A DNA stretch of 15,992 bases, taken from positions 1-15,992 of the forward strand of contig VSNK01000118.1 of NCBI GenBank assembly GCA_009774255.1. Reading direction: 5' to 3'. The stretch is from Faecalicatena sp. (GTDB lineage Bacteria > Bacillota > Clostridia > Lachnospirales > Lachnospiraceae). The position numbers were made by a program, and so were the translations under genes. This document shows, in pieces, positions 1 through 7,892 of this stretch (positions are counted from its first letter, which is position 1; every line of letters starts with the position of its first letter). Under the pieces are notes generated by a model. The model saw nothing but the letters and a program-made list of their open reading frames with translations, was not told where the DNA came from and did no database searches.

Positions 1-8
1 GAAAGATT

Positions 9-1139
9 ATGGCAAAAAGAATTGAAGGAACAACCCCGAAGCAAGATGGCTACAGAATGCCCGGAGAATTCGAAACCCAGGAATGTGTCTGGATGCTTTG
101 GCCATGGTGGAATGGCAACTGGAGACTGGGCGCAAAACCAGCGCAGGAAGCATTCTGCAATGTAGCAAGAGCAATCGCGAAACACGAACCTGTAAAAATG
201 TGCGTACCGCAGGCACAATATGAAAACGCGATCGCCCGTCTGGGCGGTACCGACAACGTATCCATCATCGAGATGGAGAACAACGATTCCTGGTTACGCG
301 ATACCGGAGCAACGTTCCTGGTTAACGATAACGGAGGGCTTCGCGCCGTAGACTGGGGCTTCAATGCTTATGGCGGACTTGTTGACGGACTTTACTTCCC
401 GTGGGACAAGGATGCGCAGATTGCCCGCAAGATGTGTGAGATCGCAGGCGCGGACAGCTACAAGCCCATGTCTCTTGGCGATCCGGATAAAGAGTTCATT
501 CTGGAGGGAGGATCGTTCCATGTGGATGGAGAAGGCACCTGCCTTACGACAGAGATGTGTCTGCTGCATCCGAGCCGCAACCCGGAAATGAGCAAAGAGC
601 AGATTGAGGAGCTTCTGAAGGATTATCTCAATGTAGAAAAGGTAATCTGGGTAAAGGACGGTATCGATCCGTATGAGACAAACGGACATATCGACGACGT
701 GGCCTGCTACGTTCGTCCGGGAGAGGTTCTCTGCATCTATACGGAGGATGAAGAGCATCCGTTCTATAAGGAAGCGCAGGCTGCTTACAAATTCCTCTGC
801 GAGCAGACCGATGCGAAGGGACGTAAGCTGAAGGTTCATAAGCTTTGTGTAACAAAAGAACCCTGCTACTTAAAAGATGCCGCTACGATTGATTATGCGG
901 AGGGAGCAATCCCGCGTGAGGAAGGCGAAATCTCAATCGCGTCTTACCTGAACTTCCTGATCGTAAACGGCGCCATTATCCTTCCGCAATACGGTGACGA
1001 GAACGATGCGCTGGCAGTGCAGCAGGTTCAGGAAGCGTTCGGCCCGGACTATGTGGTTGAAGGAGTGATGACGACAGAGGTTGCTTACGGCGGCGGAAAC
1101 ATTCATTGTATCACACAGCAGCAGCCGAAAGCCAGATAA
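9..1139 (+). CDS. aguA: Agmatine deiminase
   Basis: Hydrolyses agmatine to N-carbamoylputrescine and ammonia, the first step of the cytoplasmic agmatine deiminase pathway. The 376 residues match the usual length of the Porphyromonas-type peptidylarginine deiminase family. Visible family motifs are MLWPWWNGNWRLGAKPAQ near residues 29-46, NDSWLRD at 92-98, the general-base region NGHIDD with His227, and the C-terminal GGGNIHC with the expected nucleophile Cys367. The start at position 9 gives the normal N-terminus (MAKRI...PKQDGYRMPGE). Only eight bases of leader lie in the window, so the promoter and any regulator gene are outside it. It is followed after 57 bp by the carbamoyltransferase, which fits an operon. 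Identification is firm from the motifs and the neighbouring genes. Confidence 0.97.
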   Translation: MAKRIEGTTPKQDGYRMPGEFETQECVWMLWPWWNGNWRLGAKPAQEAFCNVARAIAKHEPVKMCVPQAQYENAIARLGGTDNVSIIEMENNDSWLRDTGATFLVNDNGGLRAVDWGFNAYGGLVDGLYFPWDKDAQIARKMCEIAGADSYKPMSLGDPDKEFILEGGSFHVDGEGTCLTTEMCLLHPSRNPEMSKEQIEELLKDYLNVEKVIWVKDGIDPYETNGHIDDVACYVRPGEVLCIYTEDEEHPFYKEAQAAYKFLCEQTDAKGRKLKVHKLCVTKEPCYLKDAATIDYAEGAIPREEGEISIASYLNFLIVNGAIILPQYGDENDALAVQQVQEAFGPDYVVEGVMTTEVAYGGGNIHCITQQQPKAR

Positions 1140-1196
1140 GAAAGAGTGTAAAAACGAATCACATGAAAAAAATATAAATAAAAGGAGATTAAAACT

Positions 1197-2270
1197 ATGT
1201 ATGCAAACGGTGTAAGACATTTTATTGAAACTAATGATTTCACGAAGCAGGAAATTCTTGATATCGCTTACCTTTCGCTCGAAATTAAGAATTGTATTAA
1301 AAACGGTTACAATCCGCCGCTCTTAAAGGGAAAAACGCTTGGCATGATCTTCCAGCAGGGTTCCACAAGAACGCGTGTATCCTTTGAGACCGCTATGGAA
1401 CAGCTTGGCGGACATGCGCAGTACTTAGGACCTGGCATGATTCAGCTCGGCGGACATGAGACAATCGGCGACACCGGAAAAGTGCTTTCCCAGTTGATCG
1501 ACGTTGTTATGGCCCGCGTCATTGATCATCAGACCGTCGTGGATCTGGCGAATGCCTGCTCCATCCCGGTACTGAACGGTATGTCCGACTGGAACCATCC
1601 GACACAGGAGATCGGCGACCTCTGTACCATTCTGGAGAACCTTCCGCGCGGAAAGAAGCTGGAGGACTGCAAGGTGGTATTCGCAGGCGACGGAACACAG
1701 GTTTGCGCTTCCCTTGGCATGCTTTGCACCAAGCTTGGTATGAGCTTCGTTCAGTACGGCCCCAAAGGAAAATGGGTTCAGGATGCTTTAAAAATTGCCA
1801 ATGACAAGAGACCTGATGTAACCTACGGCGACTACATTAAGATTATGGAGGAGAACTGCAAAGAGTCCGGCGGCTCCTTCCTGATTACCGATGACAGAAA
1901 CGCAGTGAAGGGCGCTGACTTCATCTATACGGACGTCTGGTATGGCCTGTATGAGTCCGAGCTTTCCGAGGAGGAGCGGATTGCTACCTTCAAGGACTAT
2001 CAGGTAAACCGTGAGCTGATGCAGATTGCGAACCTTGGCTGTAAATTCATGCACTGCCTGCCGGCAACGCGCGGCGAGGATGTAACCGACGAAGTGGCTG
2101 ATTCCGACGTATCCCTTTGCTGGGAAGAGGCTGGCAACCGGCTGACCGCGATGCGCGGCCTGCTTGTATACCTTACGCAATATCAGAGAGCGGCAGAGCC
2201 GTCTGAACTTCAGAAAGAAGCCGCGAAAGAATCTCTCGAAAAGTTTATGGCTGAAAGAAATATTATCTAA
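1197..2270 (+). CDS. ptcA: Putrescine carbamoyltransferase
   Basis: Catalyses phosphorolysis of N-carbamoylputrescine to putrescine and carbamoyl phosphate, the second step of the pathway. The 357 residues carry the carbamoyl-phosphate motif STRTR (56-60), HPTQ (134-137) and HCLPA (286-290), which are common to ornithine and putrescine carbamoyltransferases. Two features favour the putrescine enzyme. First, DVWYGLYE (246-253) stands where ornithine enzymes have an SMG-type loop. Second, there is a C-terminal helical extension (EPSELQKEAAKESLEKF) of the kind known from putrescine carbamoyltransferases. AAGGAG at 1182-1187 lies 9 nt before the ATG. The position between agmatine deiminase and carbamate kinase supports this over a plain arginine-pathway ornithine enzyme. 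The gene is also called aguB in some organisms. Confidence 0.93.
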   Translation: MYANGVRHFIETNDFTKQEILDIAYLSLEIKNCIKNGYNPPLLKGKTLGMIFQQGSTRTRVSFETAMEQLGGHAQYLGPGMIQLGGHETIGDTGKVLSQLIDVVMARVIDHQTVVDLANACSIPVLNGMSDWNHPTQEIGDLCTILENLPRGKKLEDCKVVFAGDGTQVCASLGMLCTKLGMSFVQYGPKGKWVQDALKIANDKRPDVTYGDYIKIMEENCKESGGSFLITDDRNAVKGADFIYTDVWYGLYESELSEEERIATFKDYQVNRELMQIANLGCKFMHCLPATRGEDVTDEVADSDVSLCWEEAGNRLTAMRGLLVYLTQYQRAAEPSELQKEAAKESLEKFMAERNII

Positions 2271-2296
2271 ATTATGATTCTGCCAGGATATCAGGT

Positions 2297-2327
2297 GGGA
2301 CTTTATTCCTCTATAGAGTAAAGTCCC
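2297..2327 (+). other. Intergenic hairpin between ptcA and arcC
   Basis: A perfect 9-bp stem, GGGACTTTA paired with TAAAGTCCC, encloses a 13-nt loop that contains a further CTC-TATA-GAG mini-stem. No T-run follows (next bases are TCTGATT), so a Rho-independent terminator is unlikely. It could be an RNA processing or stability element that sets carbamate kinase expression relative to the upstream genes. The pairing is seen directly; the role is inference. Confidence 0.5.
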
Positions 2328-2358
2328 TCTGATTCCTGAAAAGGTATGGAGGAAAAAC

Positions 2359-3300
2359 ATGGAGAAAATTGTGATTGCGTTGGGCGGAAATGCGCTTCAA
2401 TCAAAAAATAGCGCGCCGACTGCTGCGGGTCAGTTGGAAGTAGTTAAAAAAACATGTGAATGTGTAGCTGATATTTGTGAAGCAGGATATGAAATTGCAG
2501 TTGTACACGGGAATGGGCCGCAGGTTGGCCGCATCCTTCTGGCTTCTGAAGCTGCAAACGATGTGACGCCGGCCATGCCGTTCGATGTATGCGGCGCTAT
2601 GAGCCAGGGATATATCGGATATCATATTCAGCAGGCATTGAGATATTCTCTGAGCAAACGCGCGATTCATTATCCGGTACTTACGATTGCGACGCAGATG
2701 ATCGTCGATGAGAATGATCCGGGCTTTGCAAATCCGACAAAACCGATTGGGCCTTTCTACACCGAAGAGGAAGCCAAGAAGCTGGCCGAGGAGCGCGGAT
2801 ATACGGTCAGGGAAGATGCCGGACGCGGATACAGACGTGTGGTCGCATCTCCCATCCCGCAGAAAATCGTTGAAATCGATGCGATCCGCGGATTATGGGA
2901 CCAGGCAATCGTCATCTGCTGCGGAGGCGGCGGAATTCCGGTTGTTGAAAACATGGACGGTACCCTGGACGGCGTTGCCGCTGTGATTGATAAAGACTTC
3001 GCCGCGGAGCTTCTTGCCGAACAGGTAAACGCAGATGTGCTGATGATCCTTACAGAAGTAGAAAAAGTCGCAATTAACTGGGGAAAAGAAAATCAGCAGA
3101 ATCTGGATCATATGAGTCTGGCGGAAGCTGCTCAGTATGTAAAGGAAGGTCAGTTTGCACCGGGAAGTATGCTTCCAAAAGTTCAGGCATGTATGAAATT
3201 TGCCCGCAGCTACCCAGACAAAAAGGCCATTATCACAAGTCTTGATAAAGCAAAAGATGCACTTGCAGGACTTACAGGAACTGTAATTACATTCGCATAA
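2359..3300 (+). CDS. arcC: Carbamate kinase
   Basis: Transfers the phosphate of carbamoyl phosphate to ADP, giving ATP, ammonia and CO2. This is the energy-yielding last step of agmatine catabolism. The 313 residues have the expected family length. Visible motifs are the N-terminal ALGGNAL (7-13), HGNGPQVG (50-57), RRVVASPIPQKIVE (160-173), the glycine-rich CGGGGIP (189-195) and AVIDKDFAAELLAEQ (209-223). The C-terminal region APGSMLPKVQA is also typical of the amino acid kinase fold. GGAGG lies just upstream of the ATG (TATGGAGGAAAAACATG). The gene follows ptcA by 88 bp with a hairpin in the gap. In agmatine clusters this copy is often called aguC; sequence alone cannot separate it from an arginine-pathway arcC, but the context does. 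Confidence 0.96.
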   Translation: MEKIVIALGGNALQSKNSAPTAAGQLEVVKKTCECVADICEAGYEIAVVHGNGPQVGRILLASEAANDVTPAMPFDVCGAMSQGYIGYHIQQALRYSLSKRAIHYPVLTIATQMIVDENDPGFANPTKPIGPFYTEEEAKKLAEERGYTVREDAGRGYRRVVASPIPQKIVEIDAIRGLWDQAIVICCGGGGIPVVENMDGTLDGVAAVIDKDFAAELLAEQVNADVLMILTEVEKVAINWGKENQQNLDHMSLAEAAQYVKEGQFAPGSMLPKVQACMKFARSYPDKKAIITSLDKAKDALAGLTGTVITFA

Positions 3301-3308
3301 TATAGACG

Positions 3309-3341
3309 CCGGATGCACGATGTCAGGAGCCGGGCATCCGG
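3309..3341 (+). terminator. Hairpin downstream of carbamate kinase
   Basis: An 8-bp perfect stem, CCGGATGC with GCATCCGG, encloses a 17-nt loop and begins 8 nt after the arcC stop codon. It is followed by TATTATGAAATAT, not a clean T-run. It may act as a weak terminator or as a 3'-end stabiliser, allowing partial read-through into the transporter gene 73 bp further on. Confidence 0.4.
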
Positions 3342-3414
3342 TATTATGAAATATAAAACGTGAATTAGTGTGTCCCATCTTTATCACAGCAGTGTTTTAA
3401 GAGGGAGAAAAAAT

Positions 3415-4737
3415 ATGAATCCTGGTTTTTTATCTGTTTTGCCAATTATTGTAATGTGTGTTCTTGTAATAGCCACGAAGAAGGTATTCGAGTCGCTTTT
3501 AGTTTCTACCAGCCTGGTATTTATTATAAAAGATGGTGCTGGTTTTATTCAGGGATGTATAGAATCCATTTATGAGGTATTTGCCGGCGATACCTATCCG
3601 TGGGTATTGCTGATGCTGACGCTTTTTGGCGCTCTGGTGAATCTGCTTTTGGAATCCAGAAGTGTGAACGGCTTTCGCGGCATCGCCTTAAAGCACATCA
3701 AATCCGCAAAGAGCAGCCTGGTTTTTACATGGATTCTTGGTCTGATTCTTTGTATCGACGATTATATCAACGACCTTGCGATCGGACCGTCAGTCCGTTC
3801 TATTACGGACAGGTACAAGGTGCCTCGTGAAGCAATCGGTTTTATTATTCTCGCAATGGGAATTCCAATCTGTGCCTTACTTCCGGTATCGGCAATGGCA
3901 GTATTTGTCTTTGGCGTTATGCAGGAATCCGGGATCTCTGCTCCGGATGCGAATATGCTGGTTGAATACTTGAAAGTTGTCCGCTTCCTGGTATATCCTA
4001 TGTTAATCGTTGCAATGGCGTTACTCGTGGCGGCAGGTCTTGTTCCAAAGATAGGGCCTTTAAAAAAGCAGTATGAGAAAGGGGATGCCGGCAGTGAGTC
4101 TACAGAAGAGGAGGAAGCAGGCGACGGAAACCTGATCGATTTCATTTTTCCTGTACTTACTGTTGTCGCCGTTATGATCGCAACAAACGATCTTGTGGTA
4201 GCGGTGATCTGCGCATTGGCCGTTTGTTTCATTCTTTACGTCCTGAGAAAGAAAATGACCGTCGAAGATTTCTTCAAAAATGTCTTCGAAGGTATCCACA
4301 GTATGGTTGAGATTCTTGCTATTCTGCTGCTTGTATTTGCTTTCGTAAATGGACTGGAGAAGATTGGATTCAGTGAATATGTGATCGCAACGACAACTCC
4401 ATTCCTGGCAGGCGGATTAATTCCAATGCTTTCCTTTATCATCGTATCCTTACTGGTATTCGGCGGCGTTGATTACTGGGCGGTTATTCTTTTAATGGCT
4501 CCGATTACGGTGCCTCTGGCATCCACCTTTGGTGTGGATCAGTACCTGACTATGGCCGCTGTCGTATCCGGGGCGATTTGCGGCGGCACTTCCTGTTTCT
4601 TCGGCGAACAGATGCTCATGTGCGGACAGGCAGTAGAAAGAGAACCGGTCGATCTGGCGATGACGGCATTCCCATATTCTGCCATCTGCTTTGTATTGAC
4701 CGCTGTTATTTACGGAGTATTAGGCTACATACTGTAA
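3415..4737 (+). CDS. NhaC-family transporter, candidate agmatine/putrescine exchanger
   Basis: A 440-residue polytopic membrane protein with about eleven or twelve hydrophobic segments. It resembles the NhaC/YuiF-type Na+/H+ antiporter group: the stretch IDDYIND (114-120), followed by TDRYKVPRE (131-139) and ICALLPVSAMAVFVFGV, matches that family's intramembrane aspartate region and following helix. A charged cytoplasmic-looking loop rich in Glu (EKGDAGSESTEEEEAGDG) divides two membrane halves. The ATG at 3415 is chosen because GAGGGAG sits 7-13 nt upstream; a GTG at 3370 in frame has no such site. Known agmatine clusters in lactic acid bacteria use an APC-type exchanger (AguD), which this is not. 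Substrate import of agmatine or export of putrescine is inferred from position only. Confidence 0.8.
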   Translation: MNPGFLSVLPIIVMCVLVIATKKVFESLLVSTSLVFIIKDGAGFIQGCIESIYEVFAGDTYPWVLLMLTLFGALVNLLLESRSVNGFRGIALKHIKSAKSSLVFTWILGLILCIDDYINDLAIGPSVRSITDRYKVPREAIGFIILAMGIPICALLPVSAMAVFVFGVMQESGISAPDANMLVEYLKVVRFLVYPMLIVAMALLVAAGLVPKIGPLKKQYEKGDAGSESTEEEEAGDGNLIDFIFPVLTVVAVMIATNDLVVAVICALAVCFILYVLRKKMTVEDFFKNVFEGIHSMVEILAILLLVFAFVNGLEKIGFSEYVIATTTPFLAGGLIPMLSFIIVSLLVFGGVDYWAVILLMAPITVPLASTFGVDQYLTMAAVVSGAICGGTSCFFGEQMLMCGQAVEREPVDLAMTAFPYSAICFVLTAVIYGVLGYIL

Positions 4738-4754
4738 TTAAAGGAAGTGATACG

Positions 4755-5636
4755 ATGCAGCGTTTTTCACACAAAACATTTAAACATGCCTGTCTGACAC
4801 TTGGTTACACCATCGCCGGCTGTCTGCTCACGGCAACCGGACTGGTCATGTTTACCATTCCCAATCATATTGCGCCGGGCGGTTCGTCAGGATTGGCCAC
4901 TTCTCTGGCTGTGGCGGTTCCTTTGTCCGTTGGTATTCTGACCTGGATGGTCAATATTCCGATTTTGTTTGCCAGTGTCAAAATTCTGGGAATTCAGGCG
5001 GGCATTAAAACTTTGCTTGCTTCAACGATACTGACTTTCTTTATGGAAGTATTAACATCTTGTCTGCCTGTCTTTACAGATAACAAGCTGATGGCATCGG
5101 TACTTGGCGGTATTTTGATTGGAAGCGGAATAGGGATCGCGTTTTTACGCGGCATCAGTATGGGAGGAACAGACCAGCTGAGCATTCTTTTGGGAAAAGT
5201 ATTTCCCAACGCTTCAACGGCATATATTCTGATGGTCTGTGATGGAATTGTTGTCACAATTGCGGCGTTAACCTTTCGTGATCTGGAAGTATTTCTTTAT
5301 TCCATTATCTGTGTTTTTGTCGCGTCAAAGGCGATCGACACCGTTATGGATGGCATGAATCATGCCCGTGTTTATTTTGTTGTGACCAATTATGGAAAAG
5401 AAATCTCGCAGGAATTGAATTTGAGGATGGAAAACGGCTGTACTCTTCTGCCGGCACAGGGAACGTATACCGGTGTAGAAAAACAGGTGCTGATGACGGT
5501 GGTTCACCCCAATACTGTCATGCAGACATTGGAAATTATCAAAGAAATTGACCCTGACGCGTTTACTTTTATGGCTTCGATAACCGAGGTTCATGGAAAA
5601 GGATTTGCGCATTATCGGGCGGATCTGTCAAAGTAG
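4755..5636 (+). CDS. YitT family membrane protein (DUF161/DUF2179)
   Basis: A 293-residue protein with five or six hydrophobic segments in the first ~200 residues (for example GYTIAGCLLTATGLVMF and the family-like FTIPNHIAPGGSSGLAT). A soluble C-terminal domain from about residue 220 resembles DUF2179 (ARVYFVVTNYGKEISQELN...GCTLLPAQGTYTG...). Family members are predicted transporters of unknown substrate. AAGGAAG precedes the ATG at 4755 and the gene begins 17 nt after the transporter stop, so it is probably co-transcribed with the agmatine genes. An upstream in-frame extension through the transporter gene exists but is only an overlap and was not used. Whether this protein takes part in polyamine metabolism cannot be told from the sequence. 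Confidence 0.85.
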   Translation: MQRFSHKTFKHACLTLGYTIAGCLLTATGLVMFTIPNHIAPGGSSGLATSLAVAVPLSVGILTWMVNIPILFASVKILGIQAGIKTLLASTILTFFMEVLTSCLPVFTDNKLMASVLGGILIGSGIGIAFLRGISMGGTDQLSILLGKVFPNASTAYILMVCDGIVVTIAALTFRDLEVFLYSIICVFVASKAIDTVMDGMNHARVYFVVTNYGKEISQELNLRMENGCTLLPAQGTYTGVEKQVLMTVVHPNTVMQTLEIIKEIDPDAFTFMASITEVHGKGFAHYRADLSK

Positions 5637-5654
5637 CGGAGTCAGCTGCAATGA

Positions 5655-5778
5655 TACTCACGGCCGATGAAATCTGCCGTGAGTACCGCGCCAGCCGCAG
5701 CCGCGAAGCGGCATATTTCCTTATGCGGCTGTGCGCATCATGTTATACTGTGCGGCAGATTTATCTGGCGCGCAGTAT
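5655..5778. repeat. Dense cluster of inverted repeats before the MATE gene
   Basis: Four stems are visible in 124 bp. (1) TACTCACGG/CCGTGAGTA, 9 bp, at 5655-5663 and 5677-5685. (2) CAGCCGCA/TGCGGCTG at 5692-5699 and 5724-5731, enclosing GCCGC-GAA-GCGGC at 5700-5712. (3) ATACTGTGCG/CGCGCAGTAT with one G-T pair, at 5745-5754 and 5769-5778. (4) Two crossing long-range pairings: AAATCTGCCG (5670-5679) with CGGCAGATTT (5753-5762), and CGCGCCAG (5687-5694) with CTGGCGCG (5765-5772). The first stem may end yitT transcription, although no T-run follows. The last overlaps TATACT (5746-5751), a possible -10 box for the MATE gene. Alternatives are a repeat element or a structured leader. No known riboswitch was recognised. 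Confidence 0.55.
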
Positions 5779-5811
5779 AATTACAGTGTCTAACGAAAGC
5801 GAGGAATGAAT

Positions 5812-7179
5812 ATGTCGGAAAATACGATGACCGTATCGCAGGACAGTGAATTTGGGACAATGCCGATAACGTCATTGTTTGTAAAATATGCGGGATTGGC
5901 GCTGATTGGCCTTCTTTCACAGGGAATCATGGTATTGTTGGAAGGGATTATCATAGGAAACGGCCTGGGCGCAGATGGTTTTACATTGGTAGGGATCCTG
6001 ATGCCTCTGGAATATTTTCAGTTAGCCCTGCATGGCTGTTTTGGAATCGGGATTTCAACCCTGGCGGCGGTCAAACTGGGGATCGGGAAAACAGAGGAAG
6101 CAAGAAGATATTTTGCGCAGGGCATGTGGTTTGCAATTTATCTGATTTTAGCAATTGTGATCCTCATTGAAATTTTTGCCTCGCAGATTGCGGCCATGCT
6201 CGGCTGTCCGGCAGAGCTTCATAATGAGGCGGTATTTTGTATCCGTGTTTTTGTGACCTGGTGGCCGCTCTCCATGACAGGACAGATCGCGGGTTATATG
6301 GTTCGTGTGGATGAAAAGCCGAAGATCGGAAGTTTTGTAATGACTCTGGCGGCTGTCTCGGCTGTTATATGGGCATATTCCAGTATTTTTCTTTTCCATG
6401 TGCCTATGCCGGTAAGCATTGGAGTGTATTATGGAAGCTCCATCGGCCTGTTTGTTTTGATGTTCTTCTATTTTTTATTCAGTGAGAAAACAATATTCAA
6501 GCTGCGGGCTGCTGATATGAAGCCGGACTGGGGAATTATCGGGGCGGAATTTAAAATCGGATTCCCATATCTTTTTACACAGATTTCAGCCAGTGTATTT
6601 GGGATCATTGTAAATAATCTTTTTTTAAGCTCTGGAAATGAGAGCGGCATTGCCGTTTATGCCGTGCTAAGCGGATATACCATCTATATGCTCATGATGA
6701 TTATGCAGGCGGCTACACAGGGGATGCAGCCGATCGCAAGCTATAATCTGGGCGCAGGAAAGATTGACCGTGTCAGTGCTATATTGAAAGTTGGCACGAT
6801 TGGGAACCTGATAGCCGTTTATGCAGCGGCGCTTGTGTTTATTGTATTTGCACAGCCGATCTACAAGCTGCTGTGCGGCGGAGACATGGCTCTGGTGGAA
6901 GAGATCATAAAATATAATTTCATGATCTGCGCAGTGATGGGGCTTGGGCTTACGGCGGATTTTCTGTCAGGATATTTTCAGTCCGTAGAAAAAATCGTAA
7001 TCTCTACGATCCTTGCAATCAGCCGATATATCATTTTCAGTATTCCGCTCATGTTTCTGTTGTCTGAGGTTATGGGGGACGCAGGCGTCTGGTATGGGCA
7101 GGCAGCAGGATATATATTAGCATTTGTTTTATCTGTGTTCTTTATCATCCGGGAACTGAAGAGGCTGAAAAACATATAA
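5812..7179 (+). CDS. MATE-family multidrug/cation exporter
   Basis: A 455-residue integral membrane protein with about twelve hydrophobic segments in two similar halves, the usual size and layout of MATE exporters, which expel cationic or organic compounds in exchange for Na+ or H+. Family-like stretches include VLLEGIIIGNGLGADGF in the first helix pair and ATQGMQPIASYNLGAGK (the start of the second half), matching the conserved Q-x-x-x-G-x-N-x-GA pattern. GAGGA at 5801-5805 is 6 nt before the ATG at 5812; the in-frame ATG at 5806 touches it and is less likely. It stands alone after a structured intergenic region. Its stop is only about 10 bp from the first decayed gene fragment of the next region. 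Substrate unknown. Confidence 0.92.
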   Translation: MSENTMTVSQDSEFGTMPITSLFVKYAGLALIGLLSQGIMVLLEGIIIGNGLGADGFTLVGILMPLEYFQLALHGCFGIGISTLAAVKLGIGKTEEARRYFAQGMWFAIYLILAIVILIEIFASQIAAMLGCPAELHNEAVFCIRVFVTWWPLSMTGQIAGYMVRVDEKPKIGSFVMTLAAVSAVIWAYSSIFLFHVPMPVSIGVYYGSSIGLFVLMFFYFLFSEKTIFKLRAADMKPDWGIIGAEFKIGFPYLFTQISASVFGIIVNNLFLSSGNESGIAVYAVLSGYTIYMLMMIMQAATQGMQPIASYNLGAGKIDRVSAILKVGTIGNLIAVYAAALVFIVFAQPIYKLLCGGDMALVEEIIKYNFMICAVMGLGLTADFLSGYFQSVEKIVISTILAISRYIIFSIPLMFLLSEVMGDAGVWYGQAAGYILAFVLSVFFIIRELKRLKNI

Positions 7180-7188
7180 CCAAAGGGC

Positions 7189-7464
7189 CTTAATCTGCCG
7201 GATCGCTCCCACGGACGACTTGTTCCATTTCAGCTCAACCACCAATGCCGGGAGCGTTGATTTTCGTTTTGGCAGGTACACCACATCCGCAATCCCTCTC
7301 CCGGATGGGAGTTCTTCGACTTTCAGATACTGGTCTATAGCAGCGATATACGCAAACTTGATCACATACCGCAGTGCCTGTTCATCATTGTAGAAGGTCG
7401 GCGCATACTGCGTTTCGCGTATCCACTCTATGGCTTCACAGACTGTCGACTCACTGCCCCCAGT
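7189..7464 (-). pseudogene. C-terminal piece of an AAA-ATPase/PD-(D/E)XK nuclease-like gene
   Basis: Read on the minus strand, an open stretch encodes EAIEWIRETQYAPTFYNDEQ, then ALRYVIKFAY, GRGIADVVYLP and ALVVELKWNK, ending at GAIRQIK. This is the C-terminal nuclease region of the AAA-ATPase-like/PD-(D/E)XK family (formerly DUF1703), which is very common in gut Bacteroidetes and Firmicutes. The Asp of IADVV and the E-x-K of VELKW are the expected metal-binding residues. There is no start codon or ribosome site, and homology stops abruptly after QIK, about 10 bp from the MATE stop codon, so the end of the gene is missing. The matching middle part lies at 8552-8821. Non-functional as it stands. 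Confidence 0.8.
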
Positions 7465-7487
7465 ATTATAGATACATGAATGGATTT

Positions 7488-7658
7488 TTAATTGATTTCC
7501 CCAACAAACTTGTAGAAAATCCTGATATTCTGGACTTTCTCCCCGTTGATGGTCTGAGGTTCTGATACCTCAATCTTTTCGATCAGACGGTTGACAATCT
7601 CTGTGGTCAGCTCCTTAATCTCGGCACACTCCGCCATCTCATCGGCAAGGCGTTTCGC
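7488..7658 (-). pseudogene. 3' end of a large serine recombinase gene
   Basis: On the minus strand a 56-codon frame runs AKRLADEMAECAEIKELT..., then NRLIEKIEVSEP, INGEKVQNIRIFYKFVG and a stop. This is the C-terminal tail (DUF4368-like) of large serine recombinases of the TnpX/TndX type, which move conjugative and mobilisable transposons in Clostridia. The catalytic and DNA-binding parts are absent, and there is no start. At its 5' side it runs directly into the DUF262 gene start in another frame. It is thus a scar of a former integrative element, not an active enzyme. Confidence 0.75.
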
Positions 7659-7723
7659 GGAATATAATATATTGCATCATTGAGTAATTTATCTACAGCT
7701 TTTTCTTTTGCTTCAAATCCCAT
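7607..7723 (-). pseudogene. 5' end of a DUF262-type gene, truncated
   Basis: A minus-strand ATG at 7723 has a strong GGAGG 6 nt upstream (7730-7734) and opens MGFEAKEKAVDKLLNDAIYY followed by IPRN. This is the N-terminus of a DUF262 (GmrSD/ParB-like nuclease) protein, where IPRNQRRYVW is the usual continuation. After codon 24 the family match ends exactly where the recombinase tail begins in a different frame; 14 nonsense codons follow before a stop at 7607-7609. DUF262 proteins are often type IV restriction or abortive-infection genes, so the intact gene may have been a defence gene on the lost element. The upstream ~170 bp (7724-7892) is AT-rich and shows no gene; it could hold this gene's promoter. 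Confidence 0.65.
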
Positions 7724-7892
7724 ACATAACCTCCATAATACTTAATACTTTTTATAAAGATAAGCGCATCAATAAAGAGATATTACACATCTGTTTTTTA
7801 CTTCAATTATATCATCTGTCCTATCTCACTTAATACTTCTTGCTAAAATATTTCCTCTTCTATATTGTTTTTCTATAGCCTCACGATAACAC

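Noticed and set aside
3370..3414. GTG start giving a 15-residue longer transporter.
   Set aside because: No ribosome site precedes it and the added residues are polar, whereas the ATG at 3415 has GAGGGAG at good spacing and gives a normal membrane N-terminus.
4578..4754. Long upstream extension of the YitT frame through the transporter gene.
   Set aside because: The extension is out of frame inside a clear coding region and shows no YitT-like sequence; ATG 4755 with AAGGAAG is the natural start.
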